Of a stretch of 6,242 nucleotides of DNA, positions 1-6,242 are shown piece after piece. The number at the start of each line of letters is the position of its first letter. Position 1 is the stretch's first letter. The translations under genes were made by a program, and so were the position numbers. Source of the stretch: Bacillota bacterium (GTDB lineage: Bacteria; Bacillota; Bacilli; Bacillales_B; DSM-18226); assembly GCA_021821235.1 (NCBI GenBank), contig JAKACS010000201.1, positions 1 through 6,242 of the forward strand, written 5' to 3'. The notes below the pieces were generated by a model, which saw nothing but the letters and a program-made list of their open reading frames with translations, was not told where the DNA came from and did not search any database.

Positions 1-635
1 GGCGAAACATCTATGAAAACATTCGTAAATTTATTCGTTATTTGCTTGCATCCAATGTAGGTGAAATTTTAGTGATGCTATTTGCGATGATTCTTGGACT
101 TCCCCTGCCGCTTGTTCCGATTCAAATTCTGTGGGTGAACCTTGTAACAGACGGTCTGCCGGCGATGGCACTAGGCGTAGACCGCCCGGAGGAAAATGTA
201 ATGAAACGCAACCCGCGCAGTCCTAAGGAAGGCGTCTTTGCCAGAGGACTTGGCTGGAAGGTAGTATCGCGGGGGATATTAATCGGGATTGTAACGTTAA
301 TGTCGTTTATGATTGTTTATAAAAATGATCCAGCAAGGCTGCAATATGCACAGACAGTTGCTTTTGCTGCCCTTGTTATGGCCCAGTTGATTCATGTGTT
401 TGACTGCCGCAGCGAAAAATCGGTGCTGTCAAGAAATCCATTTGGAAATATGTTTCTTGTCTGGTCGGTCATTTCATCACTTGCGCTTATGCTTGTGGTA
501 ATCTACTTTCCACCGCTTCAGCCAATTTTTCATACGCTGCCGATTGCGTCAAGAGACTGGCTGCTAATCATTGGTTTATCCGCAATCCCAACTTTTTTAC
601 TTGCAGGGACATTTTTGGCAAGAAAAACAAAATAA
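1..635 (+). CDS. yloB: P-type calcium-transporting ATPase, C-terminal part (5' end outside window)
   Basis: This is the last ~210 codons of a P-type ATPase that exports Ca2+ from the cytoplasm using ATP; the reading frame is already open at the left edge (first full codon at 3). What is visible is the C-terminal membrane domain, M5 to M10, with hydrophobic segments at about fragment residues 14-33, 37-58, 87-106, 115-134, 150-169 and 186-205. The M5 motif SNVGE (N18, E21) and the M6 motif NLVTDGLPAMALG (N46, T49, D50) match the cation ligands of SERCA-type pumps (Asn768, Glu771, Asn796, Thr799, Asp800). In M8 the place of SERCA Glu908 is taken by Gln128. The phosphorylation (DKTGT) and nucleotide domains lie upstream of the window. 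The protein ends in basic RKTK, followed 15 nt later by a terminator hairpin. The symbol rests on the order yloB-yloC-remA-gmk known from Bacillus. The family call is firm; the ion specificity is inferred from the motifs. Confidence 0.93.
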   Translation, partial: RNIYENIRKFIRYLLASNVGEILVMLFAMILGLPLPLVPIQILWVNLVTDGLPAMALGVDRPEENVMKRNPRSPKEGVFARGLGWKVVSRGILIGIVTLMSFMIVYKNDPARLQYAQTVAFAALVMAQLIHVFDCRSEKSVLSRNPFGNMFLVWSVISSLALMLVVIYFPPLQPIFHTLPIASRDWLLIIGLSAIPTFLLAGTFLARKTK

Positions 636-639
636 ACTA

Positions 640-648
640 TGTTATAAT
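640..648 (+). promoter_or_regulatory. Extended -10 promoter motif (TGTTATAAT)
   Basis: TG-N-TATAAT is a perfect extended -10 element for SigA. No -35 hexamer sits at 16-18 nt; the nearest good match, TTGGCA at 615-620, has a 22-nt spacer, which is too long, but extended -10 promoters can work without one. Transcription would start near G655, inside the 5' arm of the terminator hairpin at 651-690. It could drive yloC with a 5' hairpin, make a very short terminated RNA, or be a chance match. Confidence 0.45.
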
Positions 649-650
649 CC

Positions 651-690
651 AAAAGGTAGTAGAGAAGACTCTATTACCTTTTTGTTTTTC
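651..690 (+). terminator. Intrinsic terminator after yloB
   Basis: The arms at 651-664 and 669-682 pair over 14 positions, with a single G-U wobble (659/674), around a 4-nt loop AAGA. The 3' arm runs into a T-rich tract (679-690, interrupted by one G and ending in C). It lies 15 nt after the yloB stop codon and points the same way, so it should end yloB transcription and insulate yloC. Confidence 0.88.
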
Positions 691-733
691 TTACATAGAA
701 GATTTTTTTCATTGTAGATTGGATGTGCATGAG

Positions 734-1609
734 ATGGTTATCAGTATGACAGGCTTTGGAAGAAGCAAGGCAGAATCTGGGCCTTTCTCTGTAAATGTTG
801 AAATGAAAACGGTCAATCACCGCTTTTGCGAATTTAATTTCCGAATGCCCCGCCAGCTTATTAAAATAGAAGATAAAATGAAAAAAAAGCTAAACCAGCA
901 TATCCGCCGCGGCCGTGTCGAAGTGTACGTTACGCTTGAAGGCGAAGGAACTGTTACCCGTAAAGTTCTGGCTGATTGGCAACTAATCGATGAGTTCTAC
1001 CGATTTGTCCTTGAAGCAAAGAATAAATATGGGATCGAAGGACAAATCACCTTAAAGGAATTGCTGAGCCGTGAAGAACTTGTCCATATCGAAGAAAGTG
1101 AAGCAGAAAATGAAGAATTGGAGAATCTTGTGCTGAAGGCGGTTGAACAGGCCGCCAGCCAGCTCAAACAAATGAGGATTGCTGAAGGGGCAGCGATGAA
1201 AAAAGATTTGGAATCGAATCTGGGGCAAATCCTTACTGTCGTCAGTCAGTTAAAGGAATCTGCTCCGCTGGTTGTTGAAGCCTATCAGGAGCGGTTAACG
1301 AAAAGAATGCAGGAGCTTCTTCAGGGACAAGTGGATGAAGGGCGAATTATAACGGAAGTCGCGGTATTTGCCGATAAAGCAGACATCAATGAAGAAGTGA
1401 CAAGGCTGAACAGCCATATACAGCAATTTTTCCAAACGCTTGAAGTGAATGAACCGATCGGTCGGAAACTTGACTTTCTTGTGCAGGAAATGAACCGGGA
1501 AGCGAACACAATTGGATCGAAAGCAAATGATGCTGCCATTGCAAAAAAAGTCGTGGAATTGAAAAGTTTGCTTGAGAAATTGAAAGAACAGATTCAAAAT
1601 ATAGAGTAG
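734..1609 (+). CDS. yloC: YicC/YloC family endoribonuclease
   Basis: The 291-residue product belongs to the YicC family, whose members in Escherichia coli (YicC) and B. subtilis (YloC) have been reported as cytoplasmic endoribonucleases acting in RNA turnover. The N-terminal YicC domain opens with the family signature MTGFGR (residues 5-10), then VNHRF (27-31) and a basic HIRRGR (56-61). The C-terminal DUF1732 domain has DKADINEEVTRLNSH (214-228) and a highly conserved stretch at 243-266 containing LDFLVQEMNRE and GSKAND. The middle and the C-terminal tail are charged and probably helical or coiled. The frame is open from TTG 719, but ATG 734 was chosen because GGATG at 721-725 gives a spaced, if weak, ribosome binding site and the length then fits the family (about 290). 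ATG 746 is a further candidate, placed right at the MTGFGR motif. It is the first gene of the yloC-remA-gmk-rpoZ group; 60 nt separate it from remA. Confidence 0.93.
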   Translation: MVISMTGFGRSKAESGPFSVNVEMKTVNHRFCEFNFRMPRQLIKIEDKMKKKLNQHIRRGRVEVYVTLEGEGTVTRKVLADWQLIDEFYRFVLEAKNKYGIEGQITLKELLSREELVHIEESEAENEELENLVLKAVEQAASQLKQMRIAEGAAMKKDLESNLGQILTVVSQLKESAPLVVEAYQERLTKRMQELLQGQVDEGRIITEVAVFADKADINEEVTRLNSHIQQFFQTLEVNEPIGRKLDFLVQEMNREANTIGSKANDAAIAKKVVELKSLLEKLKEQIQNIE

Positions 1610-1656
1610 TACCTGTTTAGAAACGGTTTGACACGGCCAAAATATGTTATTGATGA

Positions 1657-1665
1657 TTGGAGGAG
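1657..1665 (+). promoter_or_regulatory. Strong ribosome binding site that fixes the remA start
   Basis: TTGGAGGAG ends 4 nt before ATG 1670, and its GGAGG core lies 6 nt from it. It decides the start of remA against the in-frame TTG at 1628, which would add 14 unrelated residues and has no such site. Confidence 0.85.
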
Positions 1666-1669
1666 CATC

Positions 1670-2556
<887 letters not shown>

Positions 2557-2557
2557 A

Positions 2558-2773
2558 TTGTTATATCCATCGATTGATTCATTGCTTGAAAGAATTGACT
2601 CAAAATATTCGCTTGTTTCGGTTGCTGCAAAACGCGCGCGTTCGATGCAGCAAACAAGAGACGAACGGCTGCCAAAGTATGTTTCCCACAAATGTGTTGG
2701 CAAAGCACTTGAGGAAATCTACAAAGGCGAGCTTACCTACCGTGTTGCGAAAAAGCTGGAAGCTGGAGAGTAA
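2558..2773 (+). CDS. rpoZ: DNA-directed RNA polymerase omega subunit
   Basis: The 71-residue product is omega, the small subunit that helps fold and hold beta' in RNA polymerase. It opens [20 protein letters not shown], very close to B. subtilis RpoZ (YloH), and has the conserved KRARSMQ (residues 26-32) and [10 protein letters not shown] (48-57). The start codon is TTG; the GGAGG site at 2544-2548 has correct spacing only to 2558. It begins 1 nt after the gmk stop, so translation is probably coupled. The N-terminus lacks the Met-Ala-Arg motif by which E. coli omega helps bind ppGpp at site 1, as is usual in Firmicutes. The C-terminal tail after LTYR is of a variable kind. It is the last gene before a terminator. 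Confidence 0.95.
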   Translation: MLYPSIDSLLERIDSKYSLVSVAAKRARSMQQTRDERLPKYVSHKCVGKALEEIYKGELTYRVAKKLEAGE

Positions 2774-2786
2774 GGATGTTAATGTG

Positions 2787-2820
2787 AAAGGTCTGACATT
2801 CGTGTCGGCCTTTTTTCTTC
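2787..2820 (+). terminator. Intrinsic terminator after rpoZ
   Basis: The arms 2787-2798 and 2803-2813 form an 11-bp stem with one bulged T (2794) and one T-G wobble around a TTCG loop. The 3' arm runs into six Ts (2811-2816) followed by CTTC. It lies 14 nt after the rpoZ stop and should end the yloC-remA-gmk-rpoZ transcript, at least in part. Confidence 0.88.
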
Positions 2821-2852
2821 GGCTAAAAATCGTTAAATTTAGGATGAAAAAC

Positions 2853-2881
2853 GTGAAATTTTGTCGATTTTCAGAGATAAT
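2853..2881 (+). promoter_or_regulatory. Possible SigA promoter for coaBC-priA
   Basis: GTGAAA (2853-2858, four of six to TTGACA) and GATAAT (2876-2881, five of six to TATAAT) are spaced by exactly 17 nt. Transcription would begin near 2888, about 39 nt before the coaBC start and after the rpoZ terminator, which is where a promoter would be needed. The region is AT-rich, so chance matches are easy; no extended -10 TG is present. Confidence 0.4.
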
Positions 2882-2926
2882 GAAAAGAAAGACCGTTTTA
2901 TCGATCAGAAGGACGAGGGACTGAAA

Positions 2927-4135
2927 GTGATAGCAAATAAAAAAATTTTATTAGGTGTTACCGGGGGGATTGCCGCCTATAAAGCCGCCGCGCTGACAAG
3001 CAAACTCGTTCAAGCGGGAGCGGAAGTAAAAGTCATTCTAAGCGAATCTGCTGTCAAGTTTATTGCACCACTAACGTTTCAAGCACTATCCCGCAATGAT
3101 GTCTACATCGATACGTTTGAGGAAAAAAATCCGCATGTCATTGCACATATTGATCTGGCAGACTGGCCTGATTTGGTCATTATTGCACCGGCAACAGCCA
3201 ATACGATCGCAAAGCTTGCACACGGTTTGGCAGACAATATGTTGACAACGGCCATTTTGGCAACGAACGCCCCGATCTGGATTGCACCGGCGATGAATGT
3301 ACATATGTACGACCATCCCGCCGTGAAGAAAAATCTTGCCGTTTTAGCCGAATACGGCTACCGCTTTATTGAACCAAACGAAGGATTTCTTGCTTGCGGC
3401 TATATCGGCAAAGGCCGTCTTGAAGAACCGGAAAAAATCGTAACCTTGGTAGACCAATTTTTTCAAAAAGACGCAAAACCGCTATTCGGAAAGAAAATGG
3501 TGATTACAGCCGGACCGACAAGAGAAAAAATCGACCCTGTCCGGTTTATCTCAAACCATTCCAGCGGAAAAATGGGCTATGCGATCGCCGAAGCTGCAAG
3601 AGATGCCGGCGCAGAGGTTGTGTTAATATCTGGTCCTGTTCAGCTTCAGCCGCCAGCCGGGGTCGAGCTAATTAACGTTGAATCCGCAGAGGAGATGTAC
3701 AGGGCAGTGTTTTCTGTTTTTGATTCAGCTGATGCGGTGATTAAGACAGCCGCCGTTGCCGATTACCGGCCAAAGTTTGCTGCTAACAATAAATTGAAAA
3801 AACAGCCAGGTGAACGCGTGATCGAGTTGGAGCGAACAAAGGATATCCTATTTGAGCTTGGACAGCGAAAAGACAACCAGCTTTTGATTGGCTTTGCAGC
3901 AGAGACGGAGAATGTCGCCGAATATTCCAAAAAGAAATTGCGCTCGAAAAACGCGGACATGATCGTGGCCAACAATGTTAAAACCGCGGGAGCAGGCTTT
4001 GGAACAGATACAAATGTTGTTACATTCTATAAACGAAACGGAACAGAACGAAGCTTACCGCTCATGACGAAGCGTCAAGTCGCTGAAAAATTAATCGAGG
4101 AATTGGTCTTACTTTTAAAGGATAATGGACAATGA
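2927..4135 (+). CDS. coaBC: Bifunctional phosphopantothenoylcysteine decarboxylase / phosphopantothenate-cysteine ligase
   Basis: This 402-residue enzyme carries out two successive steps of coenzyme A synthesis: CoaB joins cysteine to 4'-phosphopantothenate using CTP, and CoaC decarboxylates the product with FMN to 4'-phosphopantetheine. The N-terminal CoaC flavoprotein domain (about 1-185) shows TGGIAAYKA (12-20), His74 in HID, Asn124 in PAMN, and Cys157 in the ACGYIGKGRLEEP clamp, equivalent to His75, Asn125 and Cys158 of E. coli. The C-terminal CoaB domain (about 189-402) shows ITAGPTREKIDPVRFISN with Asn210, KTAAVADY with Asp279, and Lys289 in KLKK, at the same numbers as in E. coli. The frame is open back to TTG 2861, but GTG 2927 is preferred because GAGGGA (2915-2920) precedes it by 6 nt and the protein then begins just before the Rossmann strand as in relatives. 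Its TGA overlaps the priA ATG. Confidence 0.96.
   Translation: MIANKKILLGVTGGIAAYKAAALTSKLVQAGAEVKVILSESAVKFIAPLTFQALSRNDVYIDTFEEKNPHVIAHIDLADWPDLVIIAPATANTIAKLAHGLADNMLTTAILATNAPIWIAPAMNVHMYDHPAVKKNLAVLAEYGYRFIEPNEGFLACGYIGKGRLEEPEKIVTLVDQFFQKDAKPLFGKKMVITAGPTREKIDPVRFISNHSSGKMGYAIAEAARDAGAEVVLISGPVQLQPPAGVELINVESAEEMYRAVFSVFDSADAVIKTAAVADYRPKFAANNKLKKQPGERVIELERTKDILFELGQRKDNQLLIGFAAETENVAEYSKKKLRSKNADMIVANNVKTAGAGFGTDTNVVTFYKRNGTERSLPLMTKRQVAEKLIEELVLLLKDNGQ
4117..4122 (+). promoter_or_regulatory. Ribosome binding site for priA, inside the end of coaBC
   Basis: AAAGGA lies 9 nt before ATG 4132, within the last codons of coaBC. With the ATGA overlap (4132-4135) it supports this start and suggests coupled translation of the two genes. 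Confidence 0.7.
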
Positions 4136-6242
4136 AAGTAGCAAGTGTAATCGTTGATGTACCGGCAAAACAAACGGATAAACCGTTTGATTATCATGTT
4201 CCGGATAAATGGAAAGAGATCATTAAGCCTGGAGTAAGGGTGATTGTTCCGTTTGGACCGAGAAAACTCCAAGGGTTTGTCGTTGAGATAAAAGCGGAAT
4301 CCGAGTTTCAAAAACTACGAGAAATTGCTGAACCGATGGATTTGATGCCGGTATTGAACAGGGAATTGTTAGAACTGGGGGATTGGCTGACCGAACATAC
4401 GCTCAGTTTTCAAATTTTAGCTTTTCAAGCAATGCTTCCGGCTGCGCTAAAGGCAAAATATGAAAAAGTAATCAAAATAGCTGAAGGCGTTTCTCCAGAA
4501 GTGCTAGCAGATCCGTTGCCCTCATTTTTTCAAAAAAACGGAAAGTTGGCGTGGGAGGATGCGTTAAAATCGGAACTTGCTTCCATGCTTCAAGCGGAAG
4601 TGACAAAAGCACATCTGGAAGTTGTTTACGAGGTAAAAGAACGAGTAAAAAAGAAACAGCAAAAATATATTTATCCCCTAATCGAAAAGAGCGAATTGGA
4701 AGCGGTGCTAGCACAAATTCCTGTAAAGGCAGATAAACAGCGGCAGCTGATAAACTTTTTTATCGAACACCCACAGCCAATTGAACCAAAAACTTTATAT
4801 GCTCTTGCTGGCGTTTCCTCCTCAACCATCAATGTGTTGCTGGAAAAAAACATTCTTGGAGAGATCGAGCGGGAGGTTTATCGCGATCCATTCGCTGATC
4901 GGGAATTCAAAAGAACAAGCCCGCTGCCATTAACTTCAGATCAAAAAAAAGCGATTGCTCCGATTTTAGCTTCGATTGAAGATCAGAGGCATGAAGTATT
5001 TTTATTGTACGGTGTCACGGGAAGCGGAAAAACGGAGGTTTATTTGCAGTCGATTCAGGCGGTGATTGAAAAAGGCAAAGAAGCAATTGTGCTCGTTCCT
5101 GAAATCGCGTTAACGCCGCAAATGGTCACCCGATTCAAAGGCCGGTTTGGCGATCAAGTTGCTGTGCTGCATAGCGGTTTGTCTGCCGGCGAAAAATACG
5201 ACGAATGGCGAAAGATTCAGCGAAAAGAAGTAAAAGTGGCCGTAGGAGCGCGTTCTGCTATTTTTGCTCCCTTTGAAAATCTCGGCATTATTATCATTGA
5301 TGAAGAGCATGAGACAAGCTACAAACAAGAAGAAATGCCGCGCTACCATGCAAGGGATGTTGCAATTAAACGCGGAGAAACATACAATTGCCCAGTTGTT
5401 TTGGGGAGTGCAACCCCTGCTCTCGAATCGTTTGCCCGTGCCCAAAAAGGAGTCTATCATCTGCTGCCGCTGCCAAACCGGATGAATAACAAGGAGCTTC
5501 CACCTGTACAAATTGTGGATATGCGTGAAGAGCTCCGCGGCGGAAACCGCTCGATTTTTTCAAACGTGCTGATGGAAAAGTTAAAAGAAAGGCTTGAAAA
5601 AAAAGAGCAAACCGTTTTGTTTTTAAACAAGCGCGGCCATTCATCGTTTGTGATGTGCAGAGATTGCGGCTATGTTGTGAATTGTCCAAACTGCGATATT
5701 TCGTTAACTTATCACAGTAAAAGCGAACAAATGAAATGCCATTACTGCGGTTTTGAAGGCTGGGTACCTGCGAATTGCCCTGAATGTGCAAGTGAGCATA
5801 TTCGCTATTTTGGAACGGGTACGCAAAAGGTAGAGGCAGAACTGGGCAAAGTGCTGCCTGAAGCACGGGTCATTCGAATGGATGTTGATACAACTGGCCG
5901 GAAAGGCGCACATGAACGCTTGCTTTCCGAATTTCAGGAAGGAAAGGCAGATATCCTTCTTGGAACGCAAATGATCGCTAAAGGTCTCGATTTTCCGAAT
6001 ATCACTCTTGTCGGTGTTCTTTCCGCCGATACGATGCTTCACTTGCCGGATTTTCGCTCATCTGAAAAAACTTTCCAGCTGTTGACCCAGGTCAGCGGCA
6101 GAGCCGGACGGCACGAGTTGCCGGGAGAGGTAATTATCCAAACGTACACACCTGAACATTACAGTGTGCAGCTGGCCGGGAAACACGATTATGATTTATT
6201 CTATCAGCAAGAAATGCAAATGCGTAAACTTCATAAATATCC
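4132..6242 (+). CDS. priA: Primosomal protein N' (PriA), replication restart helicase; 3' end outside window
   Basis: PriA is a 3'-5' superfamily 2 DNA helicase that recognises abandoned replication forks and starts reloading of the replicative helicase; in Bacillus it acts with DnaB, DnaD and DnaI. I read 703 uninterrupted codons to the window edge, about 100 short of the full B. subtilis length. The 3' DNA-binding domain is at about 1-105, followed by a winged-helix region. Helicase lobe 1 has Walker A GVTGSGKT (294-301), LVPEIALTPQ (321-330), GARSAIFAP (372-380), Walker B DEEH (390-393), the loop after it (397-409) and GSATPALES (425-433). The zinc-binding insert keeps all eight cysteines (509, 512, 518, 521, 536, 539, 549, 552). 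Lobe 2 shows GTGTQK (561-566), LLGTQMIAKGLDFP (609-622) and QVSGRAGR (652-659). All catalytic motifs are intact. The ATG overlaps the coaBC stop as ATGA. Confidence 0.97.
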   Translation, partial: MKVASVIVDVPAKQTDKPFDYHVPDKWKEIIKPGVRVIVPFGPRKLQGFVVEIKAESEFQKLREIAEPMDLMPVLNRELLELGDWLTEHTLSFQILAFQAMLPAALKAKYEKVIKIAEGVSPEVLADPLPSFFQKNGKLAWEDALKSELASMLQAEVTKAHLEVVYEVKERVKKKQQKYIYPLIEKSELEAVLAQIPVKADKQRQLINFFIEHPQPIEPKTLYALAGVSSSTINVLLEKNILGEIEREVYRDPFADREFKRTSPLPLTSDQKKAIAPILASIEDQRHEVFLLYGVTGSGKTEVYLQSIQAVIEKGKEAIVLVPEIALTPQMVTRFKGRFGDQVAVLHSGLSAGEKYDEWRKIQRKEVKVAVGARSAIFAPFENLGIIIIDEEHETSYKQEEMPRYHARDVAIKRGETYNCPVVLGSATPALESFARAQKGVYHLLPLPNRMNNKELPPVQIVDMREELRGGNRSIFSNVLMEKLKERLEKKEQTVLFLNKRGHSSFVMCRDCGYVVNCPNCDISLTYHSKSEQMKCHYCGFEGWVPANCPECASEHIRYFGTGTQKVEAELGKVLPEARVIRMDVDTTGRKGAHERLLSEFQEGKADILLGTQMIAKGLDFPNITLVGVLSADTMLHLPDFRSSEKTFQLLTQVSGRAGRHELPGEVIIQTYTPEHYSVQLAGKHDYDLFYQQEMQMRKLHKY

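Noticed and set aside
1295..1597. Minus-strand open frames (100 and 72 codons) over the end of yloC
   Set aside because: They are antisense to the conserved DUF1732 domain of yloC; the cysteine and phenylalanine richness is what the reverse complement of such codons gives.
1611..1626. Small inverted repeat CTGTTTAGAAACGG in the yloC-remA gap
   Set aside because: It gives only a 5-bp stem with a wobble pair and no T tract, too weak to call a terminator or operator.
2574..2924. Plus-strand open frame of 116 codons running through rpoZ into the gap before coaBC
   Set aside because: It is out of frame with rpoZ, crosses the terminator hairpin, has no ribosome binding site and no recognisable protein features.
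2861..2926. N-terminal extension of coaBC from TTG 2861
   Set aside because: The 22 extra residues are highly charged, have no match in the family as I know it, lack a ribosome binding site, and overlap the likely promoter. GTG 2927 has a site at the right distance.
4551..4736. Short plus and minus open frames (4075-4311, 4472-4714, 4551-4736, 4671-4853) over the N-terminal third of priA
   Set aside because: The priA frame reads through without a break from 4132 to the window edge, so these are shadows.
5366..5866. Minus-strand open frame of 166 codons, and neighbours at 5110-5511 and 5704-6042
   Set aside because: All lie antisense to the helicase core of priA, which has every catalytic motif and all zinc cysteines. 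Their translations show no recognisable domain and overlap one another.

Overview
The window is a conserved housekeeping block from a member of the Bacillaceae (Bacillus, Geobacillus or a close relative). The basis for this is gene order and protein similarity from memory: the end of yloB, then yloC, remA (ylzA), gmk, rpoZ, coaBC and priA, all on the + strand, is the order known from Bacillus subtilis. Base composition looks intermediate. Strong GGAGG-type ribosome binding sites and the use of TTG and GTG starts also fit a Firmicute. I cannot name the species.

Layout. Positions 1-635 hold the last ~210 codons of a P-type calcium ATPase, closed by a strong intrinsic terminator (651-690) that has an extended -10 promoter motif directly in front of it. 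Positions 734-2773 hold a tight four-gene group: yloC (YicC-type endoribonuclease), remA (biofilm-matrix regulator), gmk (guanylate kinase) and rpoZ (RNA polymerase omega), closed by a second intrinsic terminator (2787-2820). A 153-bp gap (2774-2926) carries that terminator, a possible SigA promoter and an AT-rich inverted repeat. Positions 2927-6242 hold coaBC (bifunctional coenzyme A enzyme) and priA (replication restart helicase), joined by an ATGA stop/start overlap. priA runs off the right edge. No gap between genes exceeds 153 bp.

How the genes fit together. They serve core functions: ion export, RNA decay, matrix gene control, GTP supply, transcription, CoA synthesis and replication restart. 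Expression is probably set by transcription units bounded by the two terminators and by translational coupling inside each unit (8-nt remA/gmk gap, 1-nt gmk/rpoZ gap, 4-nt coaBC/priA overlap).

I see no mobile element, CRISPR array, tRNA, rRNA, phage gene or unknown multi-gene system. Every substantial reading frame that is not one of the seven genes lies mainly antisense or out of frame over a recognised gene. The points worth a second look are small: the promoter-on-terminator arrangement before yloC, the glutamine in M8 of the calcium pump, the intergenic repeat before coaBC, and the lack of a ppGpp-binding N-terminus in omega despite the gmk-rpoZ linkage.
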